DNA of 64,000 bases. Source: JANYCG01 sp031386665 (GTDB lineage: Bacteria > Pseudomonadota > Gammaproteobacteria > Burkholderiales > Burkholderiaceae_C). Shown one piece after another: positions 25,044 through 33,958 of this stretch. The notes beneath the pieces were generated by a model that was not told the origin of the DNA, ran no database searches, and was given only the letters and a program-made list of their open reading frames with translations. Made by a program: the position numbers and the translations under genes. Where the stretch lies: the NCBI GenBank assembly GCA_031386665.1, contig JANNCN010000047.1:62001-126000 (forward strand), written 5' to 3'. The stretch's first letter is position 1. Each line of letters opens with the position of its first letter.

Positions 25044-25075
25044 AAAAAAGAACCTGCAGGTTCTTTTTTTCTTTT
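25044..25075 (+). terminator. Hairpin terminator
   Basis: Perfect palindrome of 13-bp arms: AAAAAAGAACCTG / CAGGTTCTTTTTT (25044-25069) followed by more T. It can act on both strands; on the plus strand it would end transcription from the HNH gene or the R3 region before the extracellular nuclease gene. Confidence 0.75.
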
Positions 25076-25252
25076 TCCCTTCAAAATAGCCTGTTTTGCG
25101 CTGTCACCAAGTTTTCATGAAGCTGGATTAATCTGAGGCTAAGATGCGCCTTTTGGTGATTCCCCAGACACACCTGGGCGGCCCAAAGTCAGCGAGTCCC
25201 TTTCAGCGTCAATTGCGACGCCCCCAAGCCGTCAACCAGCAAGGCCATTCTC

Positions 25253-28105
25253 ATGATCAAAACCGGTGTTTTTAGCGCAACAGGCTGCTTGACAGTCGCC
25301 ATCACTGGGATTGCGTTGGCAGCCTCCTTAACTTTCGGCTCGGCTGCCAATGCGGCGGTGGTCATCAGCCAGGTGTACGGCGGAGGTGGCAATTCGGGCG
25401 CGATCATCAAAAACGACTTCATTGAGCTGTTCAACAACGGCACCACAGCCCAAACCATTGGCGGCTGGACGGTTCAATACGCCTCTGCCACAGGCACCAC
25501 CTGGGCCACTACCGCGATTCCGGCGGGCACGTCGCTGCCACCGGGGCGCTACTTTCTGATCAAGCAAGCCGTGGGCGCTGGTGGCACGGTGGATATTGCA
25601 TTTGACCTGTCGGGCACGATTGCCATGTCGGGCACCAACGGCAAAGTGGCTTTGGTCGACAGTGCCACCGCTTTGGCAGGTGCTGCGCCCACTGGGGCTA
25701 ATATTTTGGACATCGTGAGCTACGGCAGTGCCACACCGACCGAAGGCACCGCAACCGCAGTGCTTTCCAACACGACTGCCGCCATCAGAAACGCAGCAGG
25801 CTGCACCGACACGGGCAACAACAGCGCCGATTTCACGGTGGCCGCGCCTGCTCCGCGCAGTTTGGCCACCACCACGCTGGATTGCGGCACGGGCGGCCCC
25901 GGCGGCGGCACATTGCCGTTGGCGGCGGCGATTTACAACATTCAAGGCAGCGGTTCGGTCAGCCCCTTGGTCGGGTTGCGGGTTGCCACCAGCGGCGTCG
26001 TGACCAAAATATTGAATAACGGCTTCTTCATTCAAGATCCGACGGGGGACGGCAACTCGGCCACGTCAGATGGCATATTGGTCTTCACCGGGGCCACGGT
26101 TTACCCGGCCGTTCAAGTCGGTAATTTGGTGCAAGTCACCGCAACCGTGGTTGAGTTCAACACCGGAGCTGCCGCCAACGCAGGCACTTCCTCACGCACG
26201 GTGACAGAACTCGCCACAGCGACCGATGTGGCCTTGCTAAGCAGCGGCTTTGTGATTGCGCCCACCGTAGTCAGCCTGCCCGAGGCCGTTGAAGGCGACT
26301 TGGAGCGGTTTGAAGGCATGCTGGTGCGCCTGACTGGCCCGCTGACCGTGCAGCAAAACTTCTTCCAGGGCCGCTATGGTCAGTTGACCTTGGCCGTGGG
26401 TGGCCGGGTCGAAACCCCCACCAACCGCTTTCGCCCCGGTGCGCTGGCGAATGCCTTGGCCGACGAAAACGCACGCCGCCGCATTGTTTTGGATGACGGC
26501 AGCAGCCTGCAAAACCCCAACCCCACGCCTTACGCAGCTGCCAACGGCGTGCCTCGCGCGGGGGACACGACCGCGTCCATCACGGGCGTGATTGACTTTG
26601 GCCTGGCCACCAGCAGCAACCTGGGGCTGGCGGACTACAAAATCCACCCGACGGCGGCAGTTGATTTCATGCCGAGTAACCCGCGCACCTTGGCCCCAGA
26701 AGCCGTCGGCGGCAACATCAAAGTGGCCAGCTTCAACGTGCTGAACTTCTTCACCACCTTCACCAATGGCGAAACTGCCAGCGGCTTGACAGGGCAGGGC
26801 TGTTCACTTGGCGCCACGGTGTTGGCCAGCAACTGCCGCGGCGCCAGCAACCTGAACGAGTTTTTGCGCCAGCGAGCCAAAACCGTTGAAGCCTTGGCCG
26901 CGATTAACGCCGACGTGGTCGGTCTGATGGAAATTCAAAACAACGCCAATACCGCCGCGCAAAACCTGGTGGATGCGCTGAACGCCAAAGTTGGCGCGGG
27001 CACCTACGTGGCGGCTGGCGTCCCGGTGCAAGGCACAGGCACTGACGCGATTCGCGTGGCCATGATTTACAAGGCCGCCAAATTGACGCCGGCCATTGCG
27101 CCGTTCAGCGACATAGACCCCATCAACAACCGCCCCACCTTGGCCCAAACTTTCGGTTTGGCGAATGGCGAGCGCTTCACCGTGGTTGTCAATCACCTGA
27201 AATCCAAAGGCAGTTGCCCCTTGGCGACCGACGCTGACGCCCTTGGCAATGTGGACATTGGCGATGGCCAGGGCTGCTGGAACCTGCAACGCACGCAGCA
27301 AACCCAGCGGCTGCGCACTTTTGTGGCCCAGCGCCAAGTGGCCGCCGCCAACAACGACGTGCTGCTGATTGGTGACTTCAACGCCTACGCCCAGGAAGAC
27401 CCGATCTTTGACATGACCAGCAATGGCTACATCGACCAGGACGCTCGTTTCAACGTGTCAGGCTATTCCTATGTGTTTGACGGAGCTTCGGGTCGGTTGG
27501 ACCACGCCATTGCCACGGGCAGCTTGTCGCCCAAAGTGAGCCGCGTGGTGCACTGGCACATCAATGCAGACGAGTCGGCTTTGGCTGACTACAACACCGA
27601 GTTCAAGGCCCCGGCCACGACCTGTGGCGGCCCTTGCCCGGCAGATCCTTATGCTGCGTCGCCCTACCGTTCATCAGACCACGACCCCGTGGTAGTGGGT
27701 TTGAACCTGTACAAAACGCTGATCGGTACCGCTGGGCGCGACACCATCGTCGGCACGGACGGTGATGACATCATCGTGGGTGGGGCAGGCGCTGATGTGC
27801 TGATTGGAGGCTTGGGCAACAACATCTTCGTCTACCAATCCATGCGCGACGCGGGCGACGGCATTGCCGACTTCGTTCCCGGCAAAGACCGCATTGACCT
27901 GACGGCGCTGTTGGCGTCAATCGGCTACACCAATGCCAATGCCTTCACTCTGGGCGTCGTCAAATTGGTGGCGTCGGGTGCCAACACCTTGCTGCAAATC
28001 GACATCGATTCAGCGTCAGGTCCTAACATCGCTCGAACCCTGGCCACCTTGATCAATGTTTTGCCCGGTCAAATTGTGCCTTTGCGCGACCTTGGCATTC
28101 AGTAA
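25253..28105 (+). CDS. ExeM/NucH-family extracellular endonuclease with RTX C-terminus
   Basis: 950-residue secreted DNase. Signal peptide about 1-35 (TVAITGIALAASLTFGSAAN). Domains in order: lamin-tail domain about 36-155 (VVISQVYGGGGNSGAIIKND), an OB-fold segment about 222-330 (IYNIQGSGSVSPLVGLRVAT), endonuclease/exonuclease/phosphatase domain about 487-820 (IKVASFNVLNFFTTF, VVNHLKSKGSCPL, LLIGDFNAYAQEDP, PYRSSDHDPVVVGL), then calcium-binding RTX-like repeats about 822-860 (GTDGDDIIVGGAGADVLIGG) and a type I secretion-like tail. It therefore carries both an N-terminal export signal and a C-terminal type I signature. Likely role: degradation of extracellular DNA for phosphate or biofilm turnover (inferred from family). 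Confidence 0.9.
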   Translation: MIKTGVFSATGCLTVAITGIALAASLTFGSAANAAVVISQVYGGGGNSGAIIKNDFIELFNNGTTAQTIGGWTVQYASATGTTWATTAIPAGTSLPPGRYFLIKQAVGAGGTVDIAFDLSGTIAMSGTNGKVALVDSATALAGAAPTGANILDIVSYGSATPTEGTATAVLSNTTAAIRNAAGCTDTGNNSADFTVAAPAPRSLATTTLDCGTGGPGGGTLPLAAAIYNIQGSGSVSPLVGLRVATSGVVTKILNNGFFIQDPTGDGNSATSDGILVFTGATVYPAVQVGNLVQVTATVVEFNTGAAANAGTSSRTVTELATATDVALLSSGFVIAPTVVSLPEAVEGDLERFEGMLVRLTGPLTVQQNFFQGRYGQLTLAVGGRVETPTNRFRPGALANALADENARRRIVLDDGSSLQNPNPTPYAAANGVPRAGDTTASITGVIDFGLATSSNLGLADYKIHPTAAVDFMPSNPRTLAPEAVGGNIKVASFNVLNFFTTFTNGETASGLTGQGCSLGATVLASNCRGASNLNEFLRQRAKTVEALAAINADVVGLMEIQNNANTAAQNLVDALNAKVGAGTYVAAGVPVQGTGTDAIRVAMIYKAAKLTPAIAPFSDIDPINNRPTLAQTFGLANGERFTVVVNHLKSKGSCPLATDADALGNVDIGDGQGCWNLQRTQQTQRLRTFVAQRQVAAANNDVLLIGDFNAYAQEDPIFDMTSNGYIDQDARFNVSGYSYVFDGASGRLDHAIATGSLSPKVSRVVHWHINADESALADYNTEFKAPATTCGGPCPADPYAASPYRSSDHDPVVVGLNLYKTLIGTAGRDTIVGTDGDDIIVGGAGADVLIGGLGNNIFVYQSMRDAGDGIADFVPGKDRIDLTALLASIGYTNANAFTLGVVKLVASGANTLLQIDIDSASGPNIARTLATLINVLPGQIVPLRDLGIQ

Positions 28106-28148
28106 CCCGCTCAACTTGCCTCCAGGCCTCTTTATTTAGAACAACACC

Positions 28149-28784
28149 ATGAAAAAATCTCTGCTCTCCTTTGCCGTTTCCCTGTCCTTGGCTGCAGTTT
28201 TGGCAACCACAGCCACCCAAACCTTGGCCGCCCCAGTTGATTTGACGACATGGACGGGCCTGGGCGATACCTTGGTCACTGCATCTACCGCCAAGGTTAC
28301 GACTGCATATTTCGATGAAAGCCCGCTGTCGGGCAGCGCCTTGGATATTTTTGATCTGGAGTCGGGACTGGCAACCGCCCCGGGCACTTTGGGCTTCGAT
28401 GCGCTCGAAGGTTCGGCTTTGCTGCAAAGCTTTAACTTCAGCAGCAACGCCAGAGTCAGCTTCAACTGGGCACTGGGCACCGAGAATTTTGACGCGGGGT
28501 TTGCCGATTTGGCCTTTGTTTTGATCGACGGCGTTTTGCTGCAGCCTTTGGCCAATGTTGCGCTGTCTGAATTGAGTGGATTATTCAGCTACACCTTCAC
28601 GGCGGGCGCTCACACCCTGGCCTTTGGGGTGGTGGACGTGAATGACGTCACCGGTGTTTCAACTCTTTCGGTGTCAAACCTTGATGTCAGCCTGGTTCCC
28701 GAACCCGGCAGCCTGGCCTTGCTGCTGGCAGGCTTGGGTTTGGTCATGCACCAGGCTCGTCGCCGCAGCGCGACAAACGATTGA
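28149..28784 (+). CDS. PEP-CTERM sorting-domain protein
   Basis: 211 residues. Signal peptide 1-27 (KKSLLSFAVSLSLAAVLATT). The C-terminus has VPEPGSLALLLAGLGLVM, a helix, then QARRR, the three-part PEP-CTERM signal processed by exosortase. The middle part is a beta-rich extracellular domain with FDALEGSALLQSFNFSS and no catalytic motif. Presumably a surface or exopolysaccharide-associated protein. It lies 43 bases after the nuclease gene and may share its transcript. Exosortase genes are not in this window. Confidence 0.87.
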   Translation: MKKSLLSFAVSLSLAAVLATTATQTLAAPVDLTTWTGLGDTLVTASTAKVTTAYFDESPLSGSALDIFDLESGLATAPGTLGFDALEGSALLQSFNFSSNARVSFNWALGTENFDAGFADLAFVLIDGVLLQPLANVALSELSGLFSYTFTAGAHTLAFGVVDVNDVTGVSTLSVSNLDVSLVPEPGSLALLLAGLGLVMHQARRRSATND

Positions 28785-28860
28785 GTTAGGTAGATTGGCG
28801 TGGCGATTCAGGTGACGATACAGGCTGCGTCATAGGTGATTTTGGCCTGATTTCAACGCC

Positions 28861-29772
28861 CTATTTGTCGACGTTTACCATTTTCATCGCCGACGAAATC
28901 AGGGCCGACACTTCGGTCATGTTGCCGGGCACGATGAGCGTGGTGGTCGCGTCGCTGGCGACTCGGGAATAGGCTTCTACTGCTTTTTCAGCCACTTTAA
29001 GCTGCACTGCTTGCTCGCCGCCTGGCTGGCGAATCGCAGCTGCAATGCGTTCAATGGCGCCAGCGGTCGCGTCGGCCACGGCGGTTATTGATGCCGCTTC
29101 ACCCGCCGCTTTGTTGATCACCGCTTGCTTTTCGCCTTCAGAGCGGGCAATAAACGCCTCGCGCTCGCCGGTTGCAATGTTGATCTGCTCTTGCCTGCGG
29201 CCTTCAGACGCTGCGATCAGGGCGCGCTTTTCGCGTTCAGCCGTGATTTGCTGTTGCATGGCGTGCAAAATTTCCTTGGGCGGCGTCAAATCTTTGATTT
29301 CATAGCGCAGCACCTTCACACCCCAGTTCAACGCGGCCTCGTCAATGGCCTGCACCACTTGGGCGTTGATGATGTTGCGCTCTTCAAAGGTCTTGTCCAA
29401 TTCTAACTTGCCAATGACCGAGCGCAGCGACGTTTGCGCCAATTGAGAAATCGCCAAAATGTAGTTGCTAGAGCCATAACTGGCGCGCATGGCGTCGGTC
29501 ACTTGAAAATATAAAATGCCATCTACCTGCAATTGGGTGTTGTCGCGGGTGATGCAAACCTGGCTGGCAATGTCCAGCGGAATCTCTTTGAGCACGTGCT
29601 TGTAAGCCACCTTGTCGATGAACGGAATCAAAAAACTCAAGCCCGGCGTCAAGGTCTGGTGATATTTGCCCAAGCGTTCAACCACCCAGGCGTGCTGCTG
29701 CGGCACCACCTTGACAGACTGGTAAACAAACAGGGCAGCGACGATAAACAGAATGATGCCAAAGGTGCTCAT
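28861..29772 (-). CDS. SPFH/stomatin-like membrane protein (QmcA type)
   Basis: 303 residues. N-terminal membrane anchor (FGIILFIVAALFVYQSVKVV), SPFH/band-7 domain about 25-185 (QQHAWVVERLGKYHQTLTPG, YEIKDLTPPKEILHAMQQQ) and a coiled-coil tail. Bacterial stomatins form membrane microdomain scaffolds and modulate proteases. It lies 24 bases downstream of the NfeD-like gene, the standard pairing for this family. Confidence 0.92.
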   Translation of the reverse strand: MSTFGIILFIVAALFVYQSVKVVPQQHAWVVERLGKYHQTLTPGLSFLIPFIDKVAYKHVLKEIPLDIASQVCITRDNTQLQVDGILYFQVTDAMRASYGSSNYILAISQLAQTSLRSVIGKLELDKTFEERNIINAQVVQAIDEAALNWGVKVLRYEIKDLTPPKEILHAMQQQITAEREKRALIAASEGRRQEQINIATGEREAFIARSEGEKQAVINKAAGEAASITAVADATAGAIERIAAAIRQPGGEQAVQLKVAEKAVEAYSRVASDATTTLIVPGNMTEVSALISSAMKMVNVDK

Positions 29773-29796
29773 GGAGAACTCCGGTGAAGGTGAGTT

Positions 29797-30222
29797 TTAA
29801 ATTTTTTCAAGGATCAGCCGACTGCCAATCACTTCAACAATGCGGTGTGCGCCAGGGCTTGGCACGGCCCCCAGCGGGTGCGACACAGCCCACTGCGCAC
29901 CCCGGTAGTTGACGGTGCTGCTGCCATCGGCTTGCCACTGATCGACCTGAACAGTGCTGCCAATGTCCAGGTTCACATCGGCATTGGCACTGGCTTTGAG
30001 CGGGGCCGCCTGCTTTTGCTTGATGCTGCGCCACACCAGCACTGACCCACCGCCGACTACCGCCGCCACAATCATCTGAGCTGTGATGCCAGCCCCTAAA
30101 TGGGCCGCAACCGCAGCGGCTGCCAGGCCAATAGCGAGCATCAGCAGATAAAACGTGCCAGTCATCAGTTCTACCGCCACCGCAGCGCCCGCCAAAATCC
30201 ACCAGATTGAAGATTGCGCCAT
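29797..30222 (-). CDS. NfeD-family membrane protein
   Basis: 141 residues from the ATG at 30222 (AAGGA upstream); a longer frame from 30291 is not favoured. Two to three helices in 5-65 (WWILAGAAVAVELMTGTFYL, then LMLAIGLAAAAVAAHLGAG, IVAAVVGGGSVLVW) followed by a C-terminal OB-fold (residues about 85-141, SANADVNLDIGSTVQVDQWQ, YRGAQWAVSHP). Partner of the downstream stomatin. Confidence 0.9.
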   Translation of the reverse strand: MAQSSIWWILAGAAVAVELMTGTFYLLMLAIGLAAAAVAAHLGAGITAQMIVAAVVGGGSVLVWRSIKQKQAAPLKASANADVNLDIGSTVQVDQWQADGSSTVNYRGAQWAVSHPLGAVPSPGAHRIVEVIGSRLILEKI

Positions 30223-30388
30223 ACCGTCCTTTTTGATAAGTGTTGCCGAATGTACCTCTGAATGTCTTAACTCGACCACATTGAGGCCCAATTAGTGACA
30301 AATGCCTAGCCTCGCAATGAGCAGGTTAAATTTATTCCTTACACTTCGCGGCTGTTTTGATGTTTTGCTGCCTTTGCTGGAGTTCGCC

Positions 30389-32737
30389 ATGAAGTTTCGT
30401 TTTCCCATAGTCATCATTGATGAAGATTTCCGGTCTGAAAACACATCAGGTCTGGGCATTCGCGCGCTCGCGCATGCGATAGAAACCGAAGGCTTTGAGG
30501 TGCTGGGCGTGACCAGCTATGGCGACCTGAGCCAGTTTGCCCAACAGCAAAGCCGCGCCAGCGCCTTCATTTTGTCGATTGACGACGAAGAGTTCACCCC
30601 CGGCCCCGACCTGGACCCGGCGGTTTTGAACCTGCGGCATTTCATTGAAGAAGTTCGCCGTAAAAACCTGGACGTGCCGATTTACGTGTACGGCGAAACC
30701 AAAACTTCGCGCCACATTCCCAACGACATCTTGCGCGAGCTGCATGGCTTCATTCACATGTTTGAAGATACGCCAGAATTTGTGGCTCGGCACATTTTGC
30801 GGGAAGCCAAAAGTTACCTCGAAGGCGTGCAACCGCCGTTTTTCAAGGCGCTGCTGGATTACGCCGAAGACGGTTCCTACAGTTGGCATTGCCCCGGGCA
30901 TTCGGGCGGTGTCGCGTTTTTGAAGAGCCCGGTAGGGCAAATGTTTCACCAGTTCTTTGGCGAAAACATGCTTCGCGCTGACGTTTGCAATGCGGTGGAA
31001 GAATTGGGCCAATTGCTAGACCATGATGGTGCCATTGGTGCCAGCGAGCGCAATGCCGCAAGAATTTTCAATGCTGACCATTGCTTCTTTGTGACCAATG
31101 GCACGTCCACGTCCAATAAAATGGTGTGGCACCACACGGTCGCGCCGGGTGATGTGGTCGTGGTGGACCGCAATTGCCACAAGTCGATCTTGCACGCCAT
31201 CATCATGACGGGGTCGATTCCGGTGTTTTTGAAGCCGACGCGTAACCACTTTGGCATCATTGGCCCGATCCCTAAAGAAGAGTTTGAGCCCGCTGCGATT
31301 CAAGCCAAGATCAAAGCCAACCCTTTGCTCAAAGGCGTTGACGCCAAAAAGGTCAAGCCGCGCGTGTTGACCATCACCCAGTCCACCTACGACGGCGTGT
31401 TGTACAACACCGAAACTATCAAAAACATGCTGGACGGCTACGTGGACAACCTGCATTTTGACGAAGCCTGGTTGCCCCATGCCGCATTTCACCCGTTTTA
31501 CGGCACCTACCACTCGATGGGCAAAAAGCGTGCGCGCCCCAAGCAGGCGGTGGTGTATGCCACGCAGTCCATTCACAAGCTTCTGGCGGGCATCAGCCAG
31601 GCCAGCCACGTGCTGGTGCAAGACTCGCAAACCGTCAAGCTGGATCGGCATTTGTTCAACGAAGCGTATTTGATGCACACGTCCACCAGCCCGCAGTACA
31701 GCATCATTGCCAGTTGCGATGTGGCGGCAGCCATGATGGAACCCCCCGGCGGCACTGCGCTGGTGGAAGAAAGCATTGCCGAAGCGCTGGACTTTCGCCG
31801 CGCCATGCGCAAGGTGGATGAAGAGTACGGCAAAGACTGGTGGTTCAAAGTGTGGGGGCCGGACAAACTGGTTGATGAAGGCATTGGCCGCGCGACGGAC
31901 TGGATCATCAAGGGAGAATCCAAAACCAATGCCAAGGCCAACTGGCACGGCTTTGGCAAGATGGAGCCGGGCTTTAACATGCTCGACCCCATCAAAAGCA
32001 CCATCGTCACACCCGGCATGGACTTGAACGGCAAGTTCGCCAAAACGGGCATTCCTGCCAGCATCGTGACCAAATTTTTGGCTGAGCACGGCGTGGTGGT
32101 TGAAAAAACGGGTTTGTACAGCTTTTTCATCATGTTCACCATCGGCATCACCAAGGGCCGCTGGAACAGCATGTTGACCGCCTTGCAGCAGTTCAAAGAC
32201 GATTACGACAAAAACCAGCCGATGTGGCGCATCCTGCCCGAGTTCTGCCAAAAGTACCCCAAGTACGAAAAAATGGGATTGGCTGACCTGTGCCAGCACA
32301 TTCATGCGTTGTACGCCAAGTACGACATCGCGCGCTTGACCACGGACATGTACTTGAGCGATCTCACCCCCGCTATGAAGCCCAGCGATGCCTATGCCCA
32401 CATTGCGCACCGCCAAACCGAGCGGGTCGAAATTGATGAACTCGAAGGGCGAATCACTGTGGGCTTGGTCACGCCTTACCCGCCCGGCATTCCGTTGTTG
32501 ATCCCCGGCGAAGTTTTCAATAAAAAGATCGTTGCTTACTTGAAGTTTTCACGCGAATTCAATGCCAAGTGCCCCGGGTTTGAGACCGATATTCACGGCT
32601 TGGTGGAGATTGAGGGCGACGACGGCAAGATTCACTACTATGCTGATTGCGTGGCGACGCCAGACCCTGAAACCGCAGTTGTGGTTGGGCGTGAAGTCAA
32701 GGTAGGCAACAAAGGCCCTTATCGGCGTACGATTTGA
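30389..32737 (+). CDS. Orn/Lys/Arg decarboxylase, most likely arginine-type
   Basis: 782 residues from the ATG at 30389 (homology begins at MKFRFPIVIIDEDFRSENTS; upstream in-frame codons are unconserved). Domains: response-regulator-like N-terminal wing about 1-130, PLP-dependent aspartate-aminotransferase fold about 150-600, C-terminal domain. The PLP lysine is K397 in ATQSIHKLLAGISQASHV. Decarboxylation of a basic amino acid consumes a proton and yields a polyamine precursor. Lysine or ornithine as substrate cannot be excluded. No antiporter gene lies next to it, so a biosynthetic role is possible. Confidence 0.9.
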   Translation: MKFRFPIVIIDEDFRSENTSGLGIRALAHAIETEGFEVLGVTSYGDLSQFAQQQSRASAFILSIDDEEFTPGPDLDPAVLNLRHFIEEVRRKNLDVPIYVYGETKTSRHIPNDILRELHGFIHMFEDTPEFVARHILREAKSYLEGVQPPFFKALLDYAEDGSYSWHCPGHSGGVAFLKSPVGQMFHQFFGENMLRADVCNAVEELGQLLDHDGAIGASERNAARIFNADHCFFVTNGTSTSNKMVWHHTVAPGDVVVVDRNCHKSILHAIIMTGSIPVFLKPTRNHFGIIGPIPKEEFEPAAIQAKIKANPLLKGVDAKKVKPRVLTITQSTYDGVLYNTETIKNMLDGYVDNLHFDEAWLPHAAFHPFYGTYHSMGKKRARPKQAVVYATQSIHKLLAGISQASHVLVQDSQTVKLDRHLFNEAYLMHTSTSPQYSIIASCDVAAAMMEPPGGTALVEESIAEALDFRRAMRKVDEEYGKDWWFKVWGPDKLVDEGIGRATDWIIKGESKTNAKANWHGFGKMEPGFNMLDPIKSTIVTPGMDLNGKFAKTGIPASIVTKFLAEHGVVVEKTGLYSFFIMFTIGITKGRWNSMLTALQQFKDDYDKNQPMWRILPEFCQKYPKYEKMGLADLCQHIHALYAKYDIARLTTDMYLSDLTPAMKPSDAYAHIAHRQTERVEIDELEGRITVGLVTPYPPGIPLLIPGEVFNKKIVAYLKFSREFNAKCPGFETDIHGLVEIEGDDGKIHYYADCVATPDPETAVVVGREVKVGNKGPYRRTI

Positions 32738-32798
32738 GTTTGATGTTGGCTTTACTCTACGGATTGCCTGAAGACCGGATAAAGACTATGTTCAGTCC

Positions 32799-33073
32799 AT
32801 GAACATCAGCATTCCGATCAAACCAATCTCCCACGTCAAGGCCGACGCGGCGCAAGTTCTGCGTGAATTGGCACTGATCAGACGCCACTGCTGATCACTC
32901 AAAACGGCGAGGGCGCTGCCGTGTTGCAAGACCTTCAGTCGTTCAATAAGACTCAGGAAACCATGGCCTTGCTGAAAATTCTGGCTTTGGGCAATCGGCA
33001 GATTGAGCTAGGTCGCGTAGTGACGGTTGCGGATGCGTTCAAAAAAATTGAGCGGCGGCACGCTGTGGGATGA
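32799..33073 (+). pseudogene. Phd/YefM-like antitoxin with a frameshift
   Basis: From the ATG at 32799 the frame reads NISIPIKPISHVKADAAQVL then RELALIRRHC and a stop near 32895. One base shift restores the family sequence: QTPLLITQNGEGAAVLQDLQ, then SFNKTQETMALLKILALGNR and FKKIERRHAVG ending at TGA 33071-33073. A single-base deletion near 32878 explains this. Its TGA overlaps the ATG of the toxin remnant (ATGA), the normal layout of such pairs. Confidence 0.85.
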
Positions 33074-33309
33074 CCAACCATTCGGTTAATTTGACTGACG
33101 ATGCGCAGTCCGATTTGCAAGATATCTACGACTACATTGCGGAACATGATGTGCCGCTCAAGGCCGATCAGCTTCTGAGCAAGCTCGAGGGCTTGATCGC
33201 GTCACTCAGCCAATTTCCTGAGCGCGGCGCTCAGGTCAACGACTTTGAATTGCAGAAGGTAAAATGCTATATTTTGAATAGCAAACTATTCATACTATCC
33301 GAGAGCTAG
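33070..33309 (+). pseudogene. ParE/RelE-family toxin truncated by repeat copy R4
   Basis: The first 64 residues match ParE/RelE toxins: VNLTDDAQSDLQDIYDYIAE, then ADQLLSKLEGLIASLSQFPE and RGAQVNDFELQKV. After about 33260 the frame continues with KCYILNSKLFILSES, which is translated from repeat copy R4, and stops at the TAG inside the GAGAGCTAGAGG core (33307-33309). The C-terminal third of the toxin, with the usual catalytic or gyrase-binding residues, is absent and does not resume after the repeat. Confidence 0.85.
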
Positions 33310-33378
33310 AGGCCAATTTCTCTAAAAATTGGTGAAAAAACGACTTTTAGCTCCTCAATATACCCATATTGGGTATTT
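33264..33378 (+). repeat. Repeat copy R4, at the breakpoint of a toxin gene
   Basis: TGCTAT-ATTTTGA-ATAGCAA hairpin (33265-33284), ACTATTCATACTAT, core CCGAGAGCTAGAGGCC (33299-33314), AATTTCTC, then 45 bases later the palindrome ATACCCA-TAT-TGGGTAT (33360-33376). The AGCAAACTAT segment is identical to R1 and R5. Confidence 0.87.
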
Positions 33379-33391
33379 AATCGGCTATTTG

Positions 33392-33901
33392 TCAAATTCC
33401 CCTCTTGATCATCGCAACCAGCTGATCCAGAGCCGTGCCCCAGCCGCCCTCAAAACCCATGGCTGCATGCTGCTTGCACCCGGCTTCGTCGGCGTGGATG
33501 ACGGTGGCGGTGTACCGGGTTCCGTTAGCGTGGTCGGCGATTTCGATCATCGCGGTGAAGTTGAAATTCACGTCCTCATCGCCGCAAGTGGGGCTGGGCG
33601 GGCTGGGGCGAAACCCCGGCAGCAGGGCGTTTGTCCAAACGAGTTTCGCCCCGGGGATGATTTCCAGATAGCAGCCCGCGTTCGGGAACAGCTTTCCCTC
33701 GGGCGACTGCATGGTTGTGCGAAAAATACCGCCAGGTCGCAGGTCTATCTCGGCATCAATCGTTTTCCAGGGCAGCGGGCAAAACCAGGGCATGAGCAGC
33801 GCAGGTTCGGTCCAAGCACGCCAAAGCAGGGCTTTGGGCACATCAACAATGCGCGTGAAGCTGAGATCAAGGCGCGAGTCAGGCTGATAGGTCGGTGTCA
33901 T
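33392..33901 (-). CDS. SRPBCC/AHSA1-like protein
   Basis: 169 residues. Begins SRLDLSFTRIVDVPKALLWRAWTEPALLM and has WFCPLPWKTIDAEIDLRPGG and CKQHAAMGFEGGWGTALDQL, the standard pattern of AHSA1 (activator of Hsp90 ATPase homologue 1-like) START-fold proteins. These bind hydrophobic ligands; function unknown. Separate from the fabI gene by 57 bases on its upstream side. Confidence 0.88.
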   Translation of the reverse strand: MTPTYQPDSRLDLSFTRIVDVPKALLWRAWTEPALLMPWFCPLPWKTIDAEIDLRPGGIFRTTMQSPEGKLFPNAGCYLEIIPGAKLVWTNALLPGFRPSPPSPTCGDEDVNFNFTAMIEIADHANGTRYTATVIHADEAGCKQHAAMGFEGGWGTALDQLVAMIKRGI

Positions 33902-33958
33902 GGCTTTTCTCCTTCGGGCTGGGTGGGTTGCAAAGAGATCAAATGAGCGTTTAAACAG

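Larger units (their letters stand above)
24885..25252. other. Intergenic region holding repeat R3 and a terminator
   Basis: 368 bases without a gene. 24955-25010 is repeat copy R3, 25044-25075 is a strong hairpin terminator, and the remaining 180 bases before the nuclease gene contain no convincing promoter motif or reading frame. Confidence 0.6.

Noticed and set aside
31016..32416. 466-codon open frame on the minus strand
   Set aside because: It lies fully antisense to the PLP decarboxylase, whose frame is conserved and codon-typical; the antisense protein matches no family I recognise.
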